NCBI GenBank assembly: GCA_033060915.1
Contig: CM065379.1
Span: 23,439,318 to 23,503,317, forward strand
Source of the DNA: Euryodendron excelsum
Lineage: Eukaryota; Streptophyta; Magnoliopsida; Ericales; Pentaphylacaceae
Direction: 5' to 3'
DNA: 64,000 nucleotides
The notes under the pieces are model-generated. The model made no database searches, was not told the DNA's origin, and worked only from the letters and a program-made list of their open reading frames with translations. Shown piece after piece: positions 1-9,571 of the stretch. Within the stretch, counting starts at the first letter, position 1; every line of letters begins with the position of its first letter. Position numbers and translations under genes: made by a program.

Positions 1-421
1 GGTGGGGTAGGGTGACGATCTTCAGATATCTTCCCTACACGTAACCAACCCTCGGACCATAGATTTCTGTCTTCGAAAGACCAAAATGGAGTTATTTTCC
101 AAAAGGGCTTAAATCTTTCCAAAGGTTGCCAAACAACCCATTGTCTTAAAAAATCCTCTCTTGAGGGAGTTTTCAAAAATCTTTTCCAAAATTCCTAGGT
201 TTAATCTTCAAATTAACACTTAGTTTCAGGTCCCCTAACTCACCTTAATCAAGTTAGGTGGCGACTTCTATTTTTCTACAAAGCCCTTAATCAAACAAAT
301 CTTCAATTCAAACCTGGTCGCACTTATCCTTCTAGGAGGATGAGTTCTAGTAACAGAGTTCCGTGCTTTTGTCTCCGAGCCAAAAGGACCTTCGAGACAC
401 CCAAAAATCGGGGCGCGACAG
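1..421 (+). mobile_element. 3' end of a gypsy-type LTR (truncated by window start)
   Basis: The stretch carries a GGTGGCGACT motif near 260 and ends in GGGGCGCGACA at 421. Endings of this kind close the LTRs of many plant Ty3/gypsy elements (LTRs end in CA). Right after 421 no tRNA primer binding site follows. Instead the sequence becomes the antisense coiled-coil reading frame of the next element. I infer a 3' LTR end inserted into that element. The left end is outside the window, so neither the LTR length nor the target duplication can be checked. Confidence 0.5.
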
Positions 422-2262
422 ATCTGATCATAGGCAAGCTTCAGGGCAGCTTTTTCAGCTGCCAGTTGTTCCCAGCAGGCTTTCTTTTTAGCCTTTTGGT
501 TCTCGAAGTCAGCCCTCAGCTTCGCTTGATCACTCTGAAAGGACTGCACTCTACCCTTAGCTGCCTTCACCTTCACCAAGGCTGTGTTCAACGCAGCCTA
601 GAGTTGGTCAGAAGTCCTCTTTTCCTCCACGAAGGCCCTCTTGAAGTCCACTGACCTACCGCTAAGGACCATTACTCTAGTAGTAGCCTGAAAAGGAAAT
701 AGCAAGATCAGAAAAGGTTAAGAGCCTCGAAAAGAAGTGACACAATCATAGAAGGTTAAAGCACCAAGAATGAATAAACACTCCGATACCTTTAGTAGGT
801 CCGAGCAGATCTCTTCCTCAGCATCTATGAGGCCAGGGCGGATAACTTGTTGGTGCCCGAAGAGGAAATGATGCTTGTCAGTTTTCTCGTCGCCTCTTTG
901 GCGCTCTCAAAAATTGAGAGGGGAAAGAGTTGCACATCCCCTAGAGGCCGAGCAGCTACTGGGGGTACCTCAACAGTGACTGTGGTAGACACTAGGGGAG
1001 GGGGAGGTAGAGTCTTCTTAGCAGGAGGAAGAACGTCAACTAACTGAGGAGTATTATCCTTAAGGACTATCGCTTTCCCCTTACTCCCCTCTACAAGAGC
1101 CTGGGCAGAAACCTTATGGCCAAAGCAGGAGGGTTGGCCTTTGTGGTCAGCTTGATCTTCTTTAGAAAACTTTTGTTCAGTGCCATCTCCTCCTCCTCGT
1201 CCTCAGGCGGTTCAACCCCTTGATCTGCAAAAAGCACAAGGCATGGACGTTAGAACACGACATACTACAGTTAAACAAAAAATACAAAGTACTCACTCCT
1301 TGTGCTCTGCCCTTAGAGCGTAATCTGTAGGCTTAGGGCCTAACAGGAACATACCCAGATTTTCGACATTCACCACAGTACAGGCGTCGGTAACACCATG
1401 CTTGATAGCTCAGTCCACCTTCTTCTTCAGCATCTCACTCAAACTGGGGGCAACACGGGCTAAAACCAAGCAACTTAAGTTAGTACTCTACAGGCCTAAG
1501 AATCTAACGATAAAAGAGAAAAATATCAGGGTTGAAGAGTGTACTCTTCCTAGAAGGCCTCCCCTACTCTCGAGGAACCCGAACGAATATCTCATCCACT
1601 GGCTCCCAAGGCTAGCTCTCCCAGACATCACCGTAGATGAAGAAAAACTTGTCTTTCTGCTTTTTGTGGGAAGAGGGTAGCCCATTTACCAAAATGTCGC
1701 CCTTGCTCCTAGCAGAGAAGTACCACCACCCCTTCTCAAGCTCTGACAACTTGTTAGCAGTGCAAAAATTCGTCAATAGTGAGGTTGTCCTTGCCACCAC
1801 TGCTCGCCTGCCATAGCACGGCTCACGCCATCAAAATACTCTAAGCTTTGGGCATGAGCTGACCAAGAGCCAGCCCCAAAGCACCCATAACCTCCCTAAT
1901 AGAAGTAGGGACAGGAATCTAAGGCCATTGGCCAGGGCAGCCTCATGCACATAGATTTCTCCTAGACGGGCAGAGTAGGCCCATTCCCCCCTCGTCAGAA
2001 TCCTATAGCGTAGTGAAGGGGGCATCTGGTACTCTTTCCAAATTCTCTTCATCCTCTTCTTCGTCATCATAGAGGACACCCCCGCTACTGCAAAGTTAAA
2101 CTCCCTCACTCCCAGCAACACCATCACCCTGGCTCCACGAGCCACTCTCCCTCCAGAAGCCTCAGAAGCCCCAGAAGGACCCACTGATGAACTATCAAGG
2201 GCCCTAGGCCTAACCTTAACCAAATCTTGAGAGTGGGTGTTCTTAAAATCTAATGATTGCAC
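422..2262 (-). pseudogene. Antisense ORF of a Tat-lineage gypsy element (putative gypsy-type transposase / coiled-coil protein)
   Basis: Read on the minus strand, the N-terminal part (2262 to about 1860) has PSLRYR, then GEIYVHEAALANGLRF. A frameshift near 1925 is followed by a continuation resembling the 'GL..GQLMPKAW' block of the 'putative gypsy type transposon' family. Further on (1800-1612) come GWWYFSAR and DKFFFIYGDVWE, also typical of that family. An acidic run lies near 1190, and a Lys/Ala/Gln-rich coiled coil (591-422) is cut at 421 by the neighbouring LTR end. Candidate introns with GT/AG borders are visible at about 1225-1296 and 687-788. Tat elements are known to carry antisense ORFs between pol and the 3' LTR, which fits the plus-strand LTR at 2600-3490. 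Function unknown; it is broken here. Confidence 0.5.
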
Positions 2263-2599
2263 CTCTCTCTCGTATATGGTTTCTATCAGATATCCCTTCC
2301 TCCTAGGCTTGACTTCTACCCCAGCCAGTTCTCAAACTCACTTAAGCGACTCAAAGATCGTTCACAAACCCTTTTACGGTTGCTCAAAAGCACTAACTCA
2401 AGAAGGATCCCTTAAAAGCTAAAAGCTACAACAAAGAAACTTACCAAGGAACCCAGGAAATCCTTCGGGGCAGTTCCAAATCGACACGGCAGAAAGCAGC
2501 GAAGCAGAAAATCTGGAGAATCGTATGACAATCTCCAAGTATGGCAAATGCAAAGTGAAAGCCAAAAGGTGTAACCGCCTAGGCTAATAGCCTCCTTTT

Positions 2600-3490
2600 C
2601 GAATTCAACGGCCTAGATTGGCTTATCGACCTGTAGATCTGATAGCTGGCAGTCCACAAGTCACGTCATATTTTGGAAACCAATAAGCGCACCCCACGTG
2701 GCGAAACGTCAATCAACGTATTTATTCATCGCCAGCCTTAGTCATAAATGTGCTTACGGTGCCATAAATGCACCCCACCTTTACAAAAAGACACTTATTG
2801 TTCCAGGAATTTCCGTGACCACGCTTGGGATACTCAGAGGAATTGGGAGCAACTGATGAGGACTAATCAGGAATTCCCCTCATGGGCTAATTGGCACTTG
2901 CATCGAGGGCATGGTGCACAGGGTATATGTTAAGCAAGAAGTCAATAGAGATCAACCCTAATAGCTCCAGCACGACCGAGCAAACTTATGCCTGAGAAAA
3001 CCTTGTGGGATAGTGCCAATCATTTCCCTCACCTGTCACGACAGTGGGGGTCATCACTGACAACCTAATCATGATAACGTGCTCCCAACTCCAGAACTTC
3101 GCGTGTAACAAGGGGTAGTCACCTTCCCCGCTTTGACACACCCCTAAGGGAGTGCCACATATAGGGTTGGACAACCACTCCCCTCACTATCCTGCCACCA
3201 GTCTGGCGCTCCAATGTCACGCTGCCACTTGGGGAGACAACCATCTCCCATTATCTCCATGCATGCAAAGCCCTCCTAGGGCTACCACAATGCCTACCCA
3301 TATAAAAGGGAAGGCCCATCTTCTCTAATAAGGTACGTAAATACAAACCCTAGCCAAAACTCTGTTGAAATATCTCTAGAAACCTAACTTTACCATCGGA
3401 GGGTCCTTGGTAGGCACCACATCAGTATCCCTTACCCTTTCATCCCTTCTCAGTACACTAGAACAGTTCACCGCCAACCTAGAGACCGAC
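2600..3490 (+). mobile_element. Probable 3' LTR of the Tat-lineage gypsy element (borders approximate)
   Basis: A plus-strand TATA box (CATATAAAAGG, about 3299-3309) is followed about 80 bp downstream by CATCGGAGGGTCCTTGG and GGCACCACATCAGT. This is a signature I know from the R/U5 region of plant Tat/Retand-type LTRs. Short inverted repeats such as GGTTGGACAACC (3161-3180) occur upstream. The exact TG and CA ends and the target duplication could not be fixed by eye. Confidence 0.5.
3299..3309 (+). promoter_or_regulatory. TATA box of the Tat-type LTR
   Basis: CATATAAAAGG lies about 80 bp before the conserved R/U5 motif of the LTR. Plus orientation, opposite to the antisense ORF at 422-2262. 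Confidence 0.5.
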
Positions 3491-4759
3491 CTTACAAGTT
3501 TGCTACATTGTCAAAGACTATTAACTAGAATATGGTAATGGTAGGTGAAAAGAGCAAAAACTGCAAAATGGTCTTTCCATTGCCACCCAAGGCTTAACCG
3601 TGGTTGTTTGTGGTTTAATTCTTTGAAATTAAGTATGTGCTTTACATCGTGGAAATCTATTTTGATTAAAGAACGTTATATACTTCCAAAAAGCCAATAT
3701 GAAAGGTAAATGAAGCAAATTATTTGAAAGCAAACATGAATGCATGCTTTATTGGCTTGCCTTTGACAATTGCATTCAAGGATCGATGGTTTTAAGGATA
3801 TCTATAGATTATGAACAAGAATCATTTTGCTGAATTTTCATCTACATAGAATCAAATTCCTTTTTCTATTTGACCTTTAGCATTCAAATAGATGGTTGAT
3901 CAGTCTTTCCTTACTCCAATCCGCAGACCTCTCTGATAAAGAGAAATGATCCGCGAAAGATGAAACACAAGGCAAAGGCTACCACGAATAGAAAAACATT
4001 GACTGCTTAAAATTCCATTAATCAGAATCGAAGGGGTGCTGTTAGAGATCGATGGCTTTGCTGGCCTCGTGGAATATTGTAGAGTCTTCAATGATAGAAG
4101 GATGATTCAATAGCCCTTTTGACTATCCATCTTGCACTGGGCTCCCTAACTAGACATCTTTAAGGTATTTCTAGCAATTCTTACCAAAACCAATCGGACA
4201 CAGTAGCTCATGCCTACTATAACACCTCCTTGATGGCTTTCTAGAAATCTTCATAAATTATTTGAGTTGTTAGGTTAAAATGGGTGATTATGGCATGATG
4301 AAAATTAAAAAAAAAATTTAAAAACTTTAAATGCCATATTTGATATATGATATTTGAAATATTTGTATGCCTTGGATGTATTTAGAATTGATATTAAAAG
4401 CATATCAGAATTTATATAAATTATTTACATAAAATGAACAAGTTGGTATATTGGATTTTGTGATTTAAATGGATCTTGAACATGTTTGAGGCGTTGTGTT
4501 GTGCCTAGAATGTATCTAGAATTAATGTTATAGCAATGTGAAATTATTTGGATGAAAATGGTAATTTAAAGTGAGGTATTTATTCGCTTTAATGTAAATC
4601 ATGCTTGTTGCATGTTGTTGGATGCTTGGTTTAAGCCTTGGAATAATTATAGCTTTGGTTTTAAACCTTGGGTTGATTGTTGAGATGGTTTGGTTTTGAG
4701 TTTAAAGTCTAGGTAAGATTGGGTGTTGTTAGTTTTGACTTGAAACCTAGACCTTTAAC
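3491..4759. other. Intergenic, no gene recognised
   Basis: AT-rich sequence with only short frames. No coding similarity, RNA gene or clear repeat boundary was seen. From about 4260 onward it may belong to the left part of the LTR relic (repeat R copy A), but it does not align visibly with copy B there. Confidence 0.5.
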
Positions 4760-5109
4760 TTGATATTTATGTGATTCATGTGTATGTGAGTTATATCTAA
4801 TGTGTTAGTCAGCTTAAATGAATTAATTGGACAATTTTGACTACTTGATTATAATGCAAAATGAACATAAAATGAATTATTAAAAATGTTTATATGTCTT
4901 GGGTGATTTATGAGAGATTATGTTATGAATTTGATAGACTATTCTTTATTAGTTTTACTTTTGTGTGGTATTAATGTTAGTTTAGACTTAGGCTACAATT
5001 TACCTATAATTAGGCATAGTTGGGCATGGGCTTAGAGCTTTTGCCCTAGAATTTTCATTAGAATAAAAACATGGTGCCTTATTTGGCAGAATTCACACGT
5101 ACTTTGGGT

Positions 5110-5486
5110 CAATACTTTGAAAACCGAACCGTAGAGCGAACATGAAATGAAACTGGGTCACAGGTCACTGATTCAACCGTCAGGTCAACTGTTATTAGCC
5201 CGTGATGTTATAATTATTTCATTAATTTATTGATTAATAGTAATAAAATGTGTCTTATTTTTCTACATTAGTTTTGATACTTAAAACCTCAAATTTTGAA
5301 ATTAAAATATAAAATTTTGCCTTAAAAGATTGAACCGAATGGTCTAACACCGGTTTAATCGACTGGGTCATGGTTCAACCGTGATTATTACTAAATAGGT
5401 TTAGAGAGCTAACTGGATCGTTTCTTAGACCGATCGACGGTTCAACCGATTGAACCAATTGGACTCAGTCTAATTTTTAAATGTTG
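5110..5486. mobile_element. hAT-type MITE, 377 bp
   Basis: The insert begins CAATACTTTGAAAACC and ends TTTTTAAATGTTG, which are imperfect terminal inverted repeats. It is flanked by a perfect 8-bp duplication, CTTTGGGT, at 5102-5109 and 5487-5494. The matching place in repeat copy B (about 45310) has one CTTTGGGT and no insert, so the empty site is in this same window. An 8-bp duplication points to the hAT superfamily. The inside is rich in GGTTCAACC-like motifs and has no coding frame. Confidence 0.8.
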
Positions 5487-6216
5487 CTTTGGGTACGGCC
5501 CATAAAGTGCGAAATTCTTTGAATTCACGTATCATTGGGTGATATCCCCTAAAGTGCAGACGAGATTGTTGGTGGATTGGTATCCTCTCTTCAGTAAGGT
5601 TGGTTATGCATGTACTTGCATTGGGTTGAATTTCAGTGAGTCCTGATATTTATTTATTTATTCATTTATTATTTCAGTTTTGGTCTTATAGAGTTAACTT
5701 GATCTTATTAATATTGGTGACTGGATTATTGTGGATTGATGTTGTAAGTGTTTGATATTTATTTATTTGATTCATGTTCGTGCTTGGACTATATCATTGG
5801 GATTAGATTGGGAGTTAGAATAAAAACTGCATTCATTCACTCTCTTGCATCCTTATCTGTACAATTGAACATATCATCTCATGTTTATTATTTCGATAGT
5901 ATAATCTCCTAATTGAGCCATGAAAATACTCACTCTACAACAGTTGCAAGTGGAACTTTGGGCAAGCAGACTTAAGAACTGAGATTAAAACATTAGAGGT
6001 CTACATCATATTTATTATATCTTTGGATTTTAGTTATTTTACTTTTATGTTATATTGTACCTCTATGCTTTCACTTTATCTTTATTTTGAATTTCAGTTA
6101 TATGATTGTATTATAATTATTTTGTTGCATTAAGAGATTTACCTTATGTTAGTAGTATGATATGACTTAGTCCTTATATTGGTTTAGTTTGGAGGATGAG
6201 TTTAATGATATAGGAG

Positions 6217-6221
6217 TATTG
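6217..6221. other. Left target-site duplication of the Sirevirus
   Basis: TATTG here pairs with TATTA at 16861-16865 (4 of 5 bases). The undisturbed target can be read in repeat copy B near 46048 (AGTATTGGATTA). Confidence 0.7.
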
Positions 6222-7061
6222 TGTTGACTCTACACCTTAATTTTGATAATAACTAAACTTTGTTTTAGTTTAGTAATGCATTCAATTAGCGTGCAGATTA
6301 ATAAGGATTATCATTTAGATTTAAAGTTTGATTTAAAATCTAATTCATATCGAAATAGATGCACAACATTTATAAGCTCAAGCAATGCACCAAAAGTCAA
6401 ACTATGCACCAAAACAGAGCTATTGCACCTACTCGAACTTCAAATAGATGATTTGTATTTGAAGAGATTGAAGGTGCTCAAAAGAAGACTTCACTAAGTG
6501 TGAAAAGACTAAATGAAGATGACTTGAATTCGAAGAAATTGAAGGTGTTCAAGAACAAGATTCATTGTGTCTACAAAATCTCTATAAAGAATTCAAATAA
6601 AATCTACATCAGAGCTGTGAAGATTCAAGAAAGATGATATGTATTGAGAGTACTTAAAAGCAGACTTCATCAAGCCTCTAACGAAGTGATCCTAAAGAAG
6701 AAGAAATTGGCATCATGTATATGAAGCTCTACATGGGTAAAAAGAACATTAGCGGCAAATGAAAAGAACTAGAAAATGAAAAAGAGGAACTCAGCTTCAA
6801 TGAAAAGGAATTTGGTAGCTAGACAGCAAAGATAATATGATCATCAAAAGAAAAAAATTCAATCCAAATTGAATGGAAGACATCTTTGAAGGATTGAAGA
6901 CTTTGATCTATCATCATACCCCAAAGAGAAGACTCATTGAAGATCTCAAGTGTTTTTGGAGAACATCATACCTTAAAGAGAAGATCCATTGAAGAACATC
7001 TCCAGATTATTTGAAACTAAACTGATCAAAAAAAAGTATAAAGAATAGTTTCTAGGTGATA

Positions 7062-7209
7062 TGTCGACACATGGGTTTGATGTGTCAACACATGAAGACA
7101 GTGGACACACTCTGGAAAATGCAAACTTGATGTGTCGACGCATAAAGACAGTGGACAATCTGGAGAATGCAAACTTGATGTGTCGACACATGGAAGGCAT
7201 GTGTCGACA
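7062..7209. promoter_or_regulatory. Phased GTCGAC palindrome array, 5' LTR
   Basis: Five copies of TGTCGACA or one-base variants start at 7062, 7083, 7133, 7181 and 7202, most within the wider palindrome TGTGTCGACACA. Spacings are 21, 50, 48 and 21 bp. The last copy lies 108 bp before the TATA box at 7310. Compared with the 3' LTR, half of one pair has been lost. Such an array just upstream of a TATA box is a plausible enhancer; this is inference. Confidence 0.75.
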
Positions 7210-7309
7210 CCTGGGGACTAACAATTATATTTTTAAACGTTATATTGAAGTGGGCGCTCATTTAATGAAACTCTAACAACCTCCAACGGGTGAAATTAAT
7301 TTAGGACTT

Positions 7310-7319
7310 TATATATAAG
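7310..7319 (+). promoter_or_regulatory. TATA box, Sirevirus 5' LTR
   Basis: TATATATAAG. A CCAACGG motif lies about 27 bp upstream and is also present in the 3' LTR (TCAACGG) and in the solo LTR at 58700. Confidence 0.75.
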
Positions 7320-7891
7320 CCTCCAAATGCATTTATGGATGAGGGATGCAACATTCACTGATTGATTGAGCTAAAAATCTGAAAGTTTTCTTTGTCTTCA
7401 TGGTGGTAGTTAGTGAGCTATTCAATTCTCATTTACTCTTGATAGAGAGTTTGTCTTGCATTTGTATACTCTTTATATACTTGTAAGTGAGAGTTGGAGT
7501 ATACTCTTGTAAAAGAAAAACACTTGTAAGTTAAAGTGGATCTTGGACAAAACTACTTGGTGGCTGGAAGAACTCGGAAAGAAATTTTTGTGTAAAAGTA
7601 AGCTAAGCACTTTGGAAATCAGCATCAACTTTGTAATTGGAGATTAAATAGTGGAAGCAGACTTTAAGGGAATCTTGGGGTGAGGACATAGACCACAAAT
7701 TGTGGTTAAACCTCGGTAATTCTAGGTGTGCCTTATTATGCTCTGTTTTTCACTTCTTTGTTATTTACTTTGCATTGCATACATCTTGAACTATTGTTCC
7801 ATTAATTAGATTATTTTTAATTGATTTTAATTGTTTTAATTTACAAGAAACCTAATTCACCCCCTCTTAGATTGCCTTTTAGGCCAACAAT

Positions 7892-7903
7892 TGGTGTCAG
7901 AGC
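7892..7903 (+). other. Primer binding site (initiator Met-tRNA)
   Basis: TGGTGTCAGAGC begins two bases after the LTR end. It differs by one base from TGGTATCAGAGC, the usual plant retrotransposon site complementary to the 3' end of initiator Met-tRNA. Confidence 0.85.
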
Positions 7904-7932
7904 TAATATTCCTGTTGTAGGCTTAACATCCT

Positions 7933-9571
7933 ATGAATAGATTCATGGCAACCAACTTTGGAAGCTCTTTTGGTGAGGGTCAATCCACAAATAGACCACC
8001 TATGTTTAATGGCACAAACTACAATTATTGGAAGAATAGAATGAGAATATACATACAATCTGTTGACTATGAGTTATGGAGAATTATTTTAAATGGTCTC
8101 AAAATTCCTATAATGAAAGTGGAAAGGGTTGATGTTCCTAAGCCCGAATATGAATGGGATGAAGATGATTTGAAACTTTTGCATTCAAATGCTAAAGCCC
8201 TGAACATTTTATATTGTACTCTTGATCTTAATGAATTCAATCATATTTTCACTTGTGAATCAGCTAAGGAAATATGTGATAAACTAGAGGTAACTCATGA
8301 AGGTACTAATCAGGTTAAGGAATCTAAAATCAACATCTTAGTCCACAACTATGAATTGTTTAAAATGAAACCAGATGAGTCTATTACCAAAATGTTTACA
8401 AGGTTCACCGATATTATTAATGGTTTGAAATCTCTTGAAACAATAAGCAGGTAAGGAAAATCTTGATGTCATTGCCAAATACTTGGGAAGCTAAAGTCAC
8501 GGCAATTCAAGCAGCAAATGACCTCAACACATTGCCTCTTGAAGAACTCTTGGGTTCCTTCATGACGTACGAATTAACCCAAAAACAACATGCCCAAGAT
8601 GATAAAGAAAAAAAGGAGAACGGTAGCATTTAAATCCACCAGCCAAGAAGAGGAACTGACCAGTGATGAGAATGATGATGAAGACATTGCTCTCATCACA
8701 CGAAAATTCAGAAGGTTTGTGAAGAGGAAATGAAAAGGAAAAAAGATGCGTGAGGCCAAATGGGATTCTAGCAAAGAATCAAACATCATATGCTGTAAAT
8801 GTAAGAAGCCTAGCCATACAAAGGCTGAATGTCCCCTGCTCAAAAAGAAAGGAAGAAAAAACTAAGGGAAGAGAGCAATGGCAGCTATGACATGGAGTGA
8901 CGATGAAGAGTTTGGCTCTGAAGAAGAAGCCGACCCTCAAGAGGTGGTTAATCTTTGTCTCATGGCTCATAAAGATCACAATGAGGTATCAAACTCAAAC
9001 TCGTCTCAATTTACTTTCAATGAATTGCAAGATGCATTTGATAATTTACTTTTTGAATTCAAAAGGATGAGAATTAAAAATAGACTTCTCAAAAAGATGG
9101 TCTCCACTCTTACTAAAGAAAATGAGGACTTGCAAAAAAGGAAATGAAGTATTGAAAAATGAGGTTTGTGCTTTAAAAGAAAATATTAAGAAAAACTCTT
9201 TTTCAAAATATTCTTCGAAGGAAAGCCAAATTTTAAATGATAAAGTTAAACATTTGGAAACAACACTTTTTAGATTTGTAAATGGAAAAGAAAAATTAGA
9301 TGCAATCCTAGGAAAACAAAAGTGCTCACTAGATAAAGCAGGACTTGGTTTTGATCCTTTTAAAAGAAGAAAATTCTCAAAAGGCAGATTTATTTCTTCC
9401 ACTAGAAAATCTCAGATTTCATGTTTTCAATGTCATAAACTAGGACACATTGCTATTAGATGTTATGCTATACAAAAATCTATTACTCATAACAATAAAT
9501 GGGTCCTAAGAAGGCCATTAAGGACTAACCCCCAAGAACCCAAGATGGTTTGGGTACCTAAAGTCAAATGA
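7933..9571 (+). pseudogene. Sirevirus gag (broken)
   Basis: Starts at ATG 7933. Residues 20-40 contain the PPMFNGTNYNYWK block of the copia gag (UBN2) family. The first frame ends at 8452, but the family pattern continues directly after it in another frame (LMSLPNTWEAKVTAIQ, then LEELLGSFMTYEL). A zinc knuckle (CCKCKKPSHTKAEC) lies at about 8791-8832. It is followed by a Lys/Glu coiled coil (about 9000-9290) and a second knuckle (CFQCHKLGHIAIRC) near 9420-9461, then WVPK near the end at 9571. The gag should form the particle and bind RNA. At least three frame breaks are present. Confidence 0.85.

Larger units (their letters stand above)
4760..6221 (+). repeat. Repeat R copy A, left part (old LTR relic)
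   Basis: This stretch aligns by eye with 44960-46050 over its whole length, apart from a 377-bp MITE at 5110-5486. Shared landmarks include CGGCCCATAAAG (5497 and 45318) and the final part before 6217. The alignment resumes at 16861 after the Sirevirus, so copy A was split by that insertion. The far end (AAATTAGAGCGCGATA at 17132; GGGCGTGACA in copy B) looks like a gypsy LTR 3' end. Confidence 0.7.
6222..7889 (+). repeat. Sirevirus 5' LTR (1668 bp)
   Basis: Starts TGTTGACTC and ends GGCCAACA. Aligns throughout with 15306-16860. It has an extra duplicated stretch of roughly 70 bp near 6490-6570 that the 3' LTR lacks. It holds a palindrome array (7062-7209) and a TATA box (TATATATAAG at 7310). 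Confidence 0.9.

Noticed and set aside
340..654. Plus-strand 104-codon ORF
   Set aside because: Shadow across the LTR end and the antisense coiled coil; no similarity of its own.
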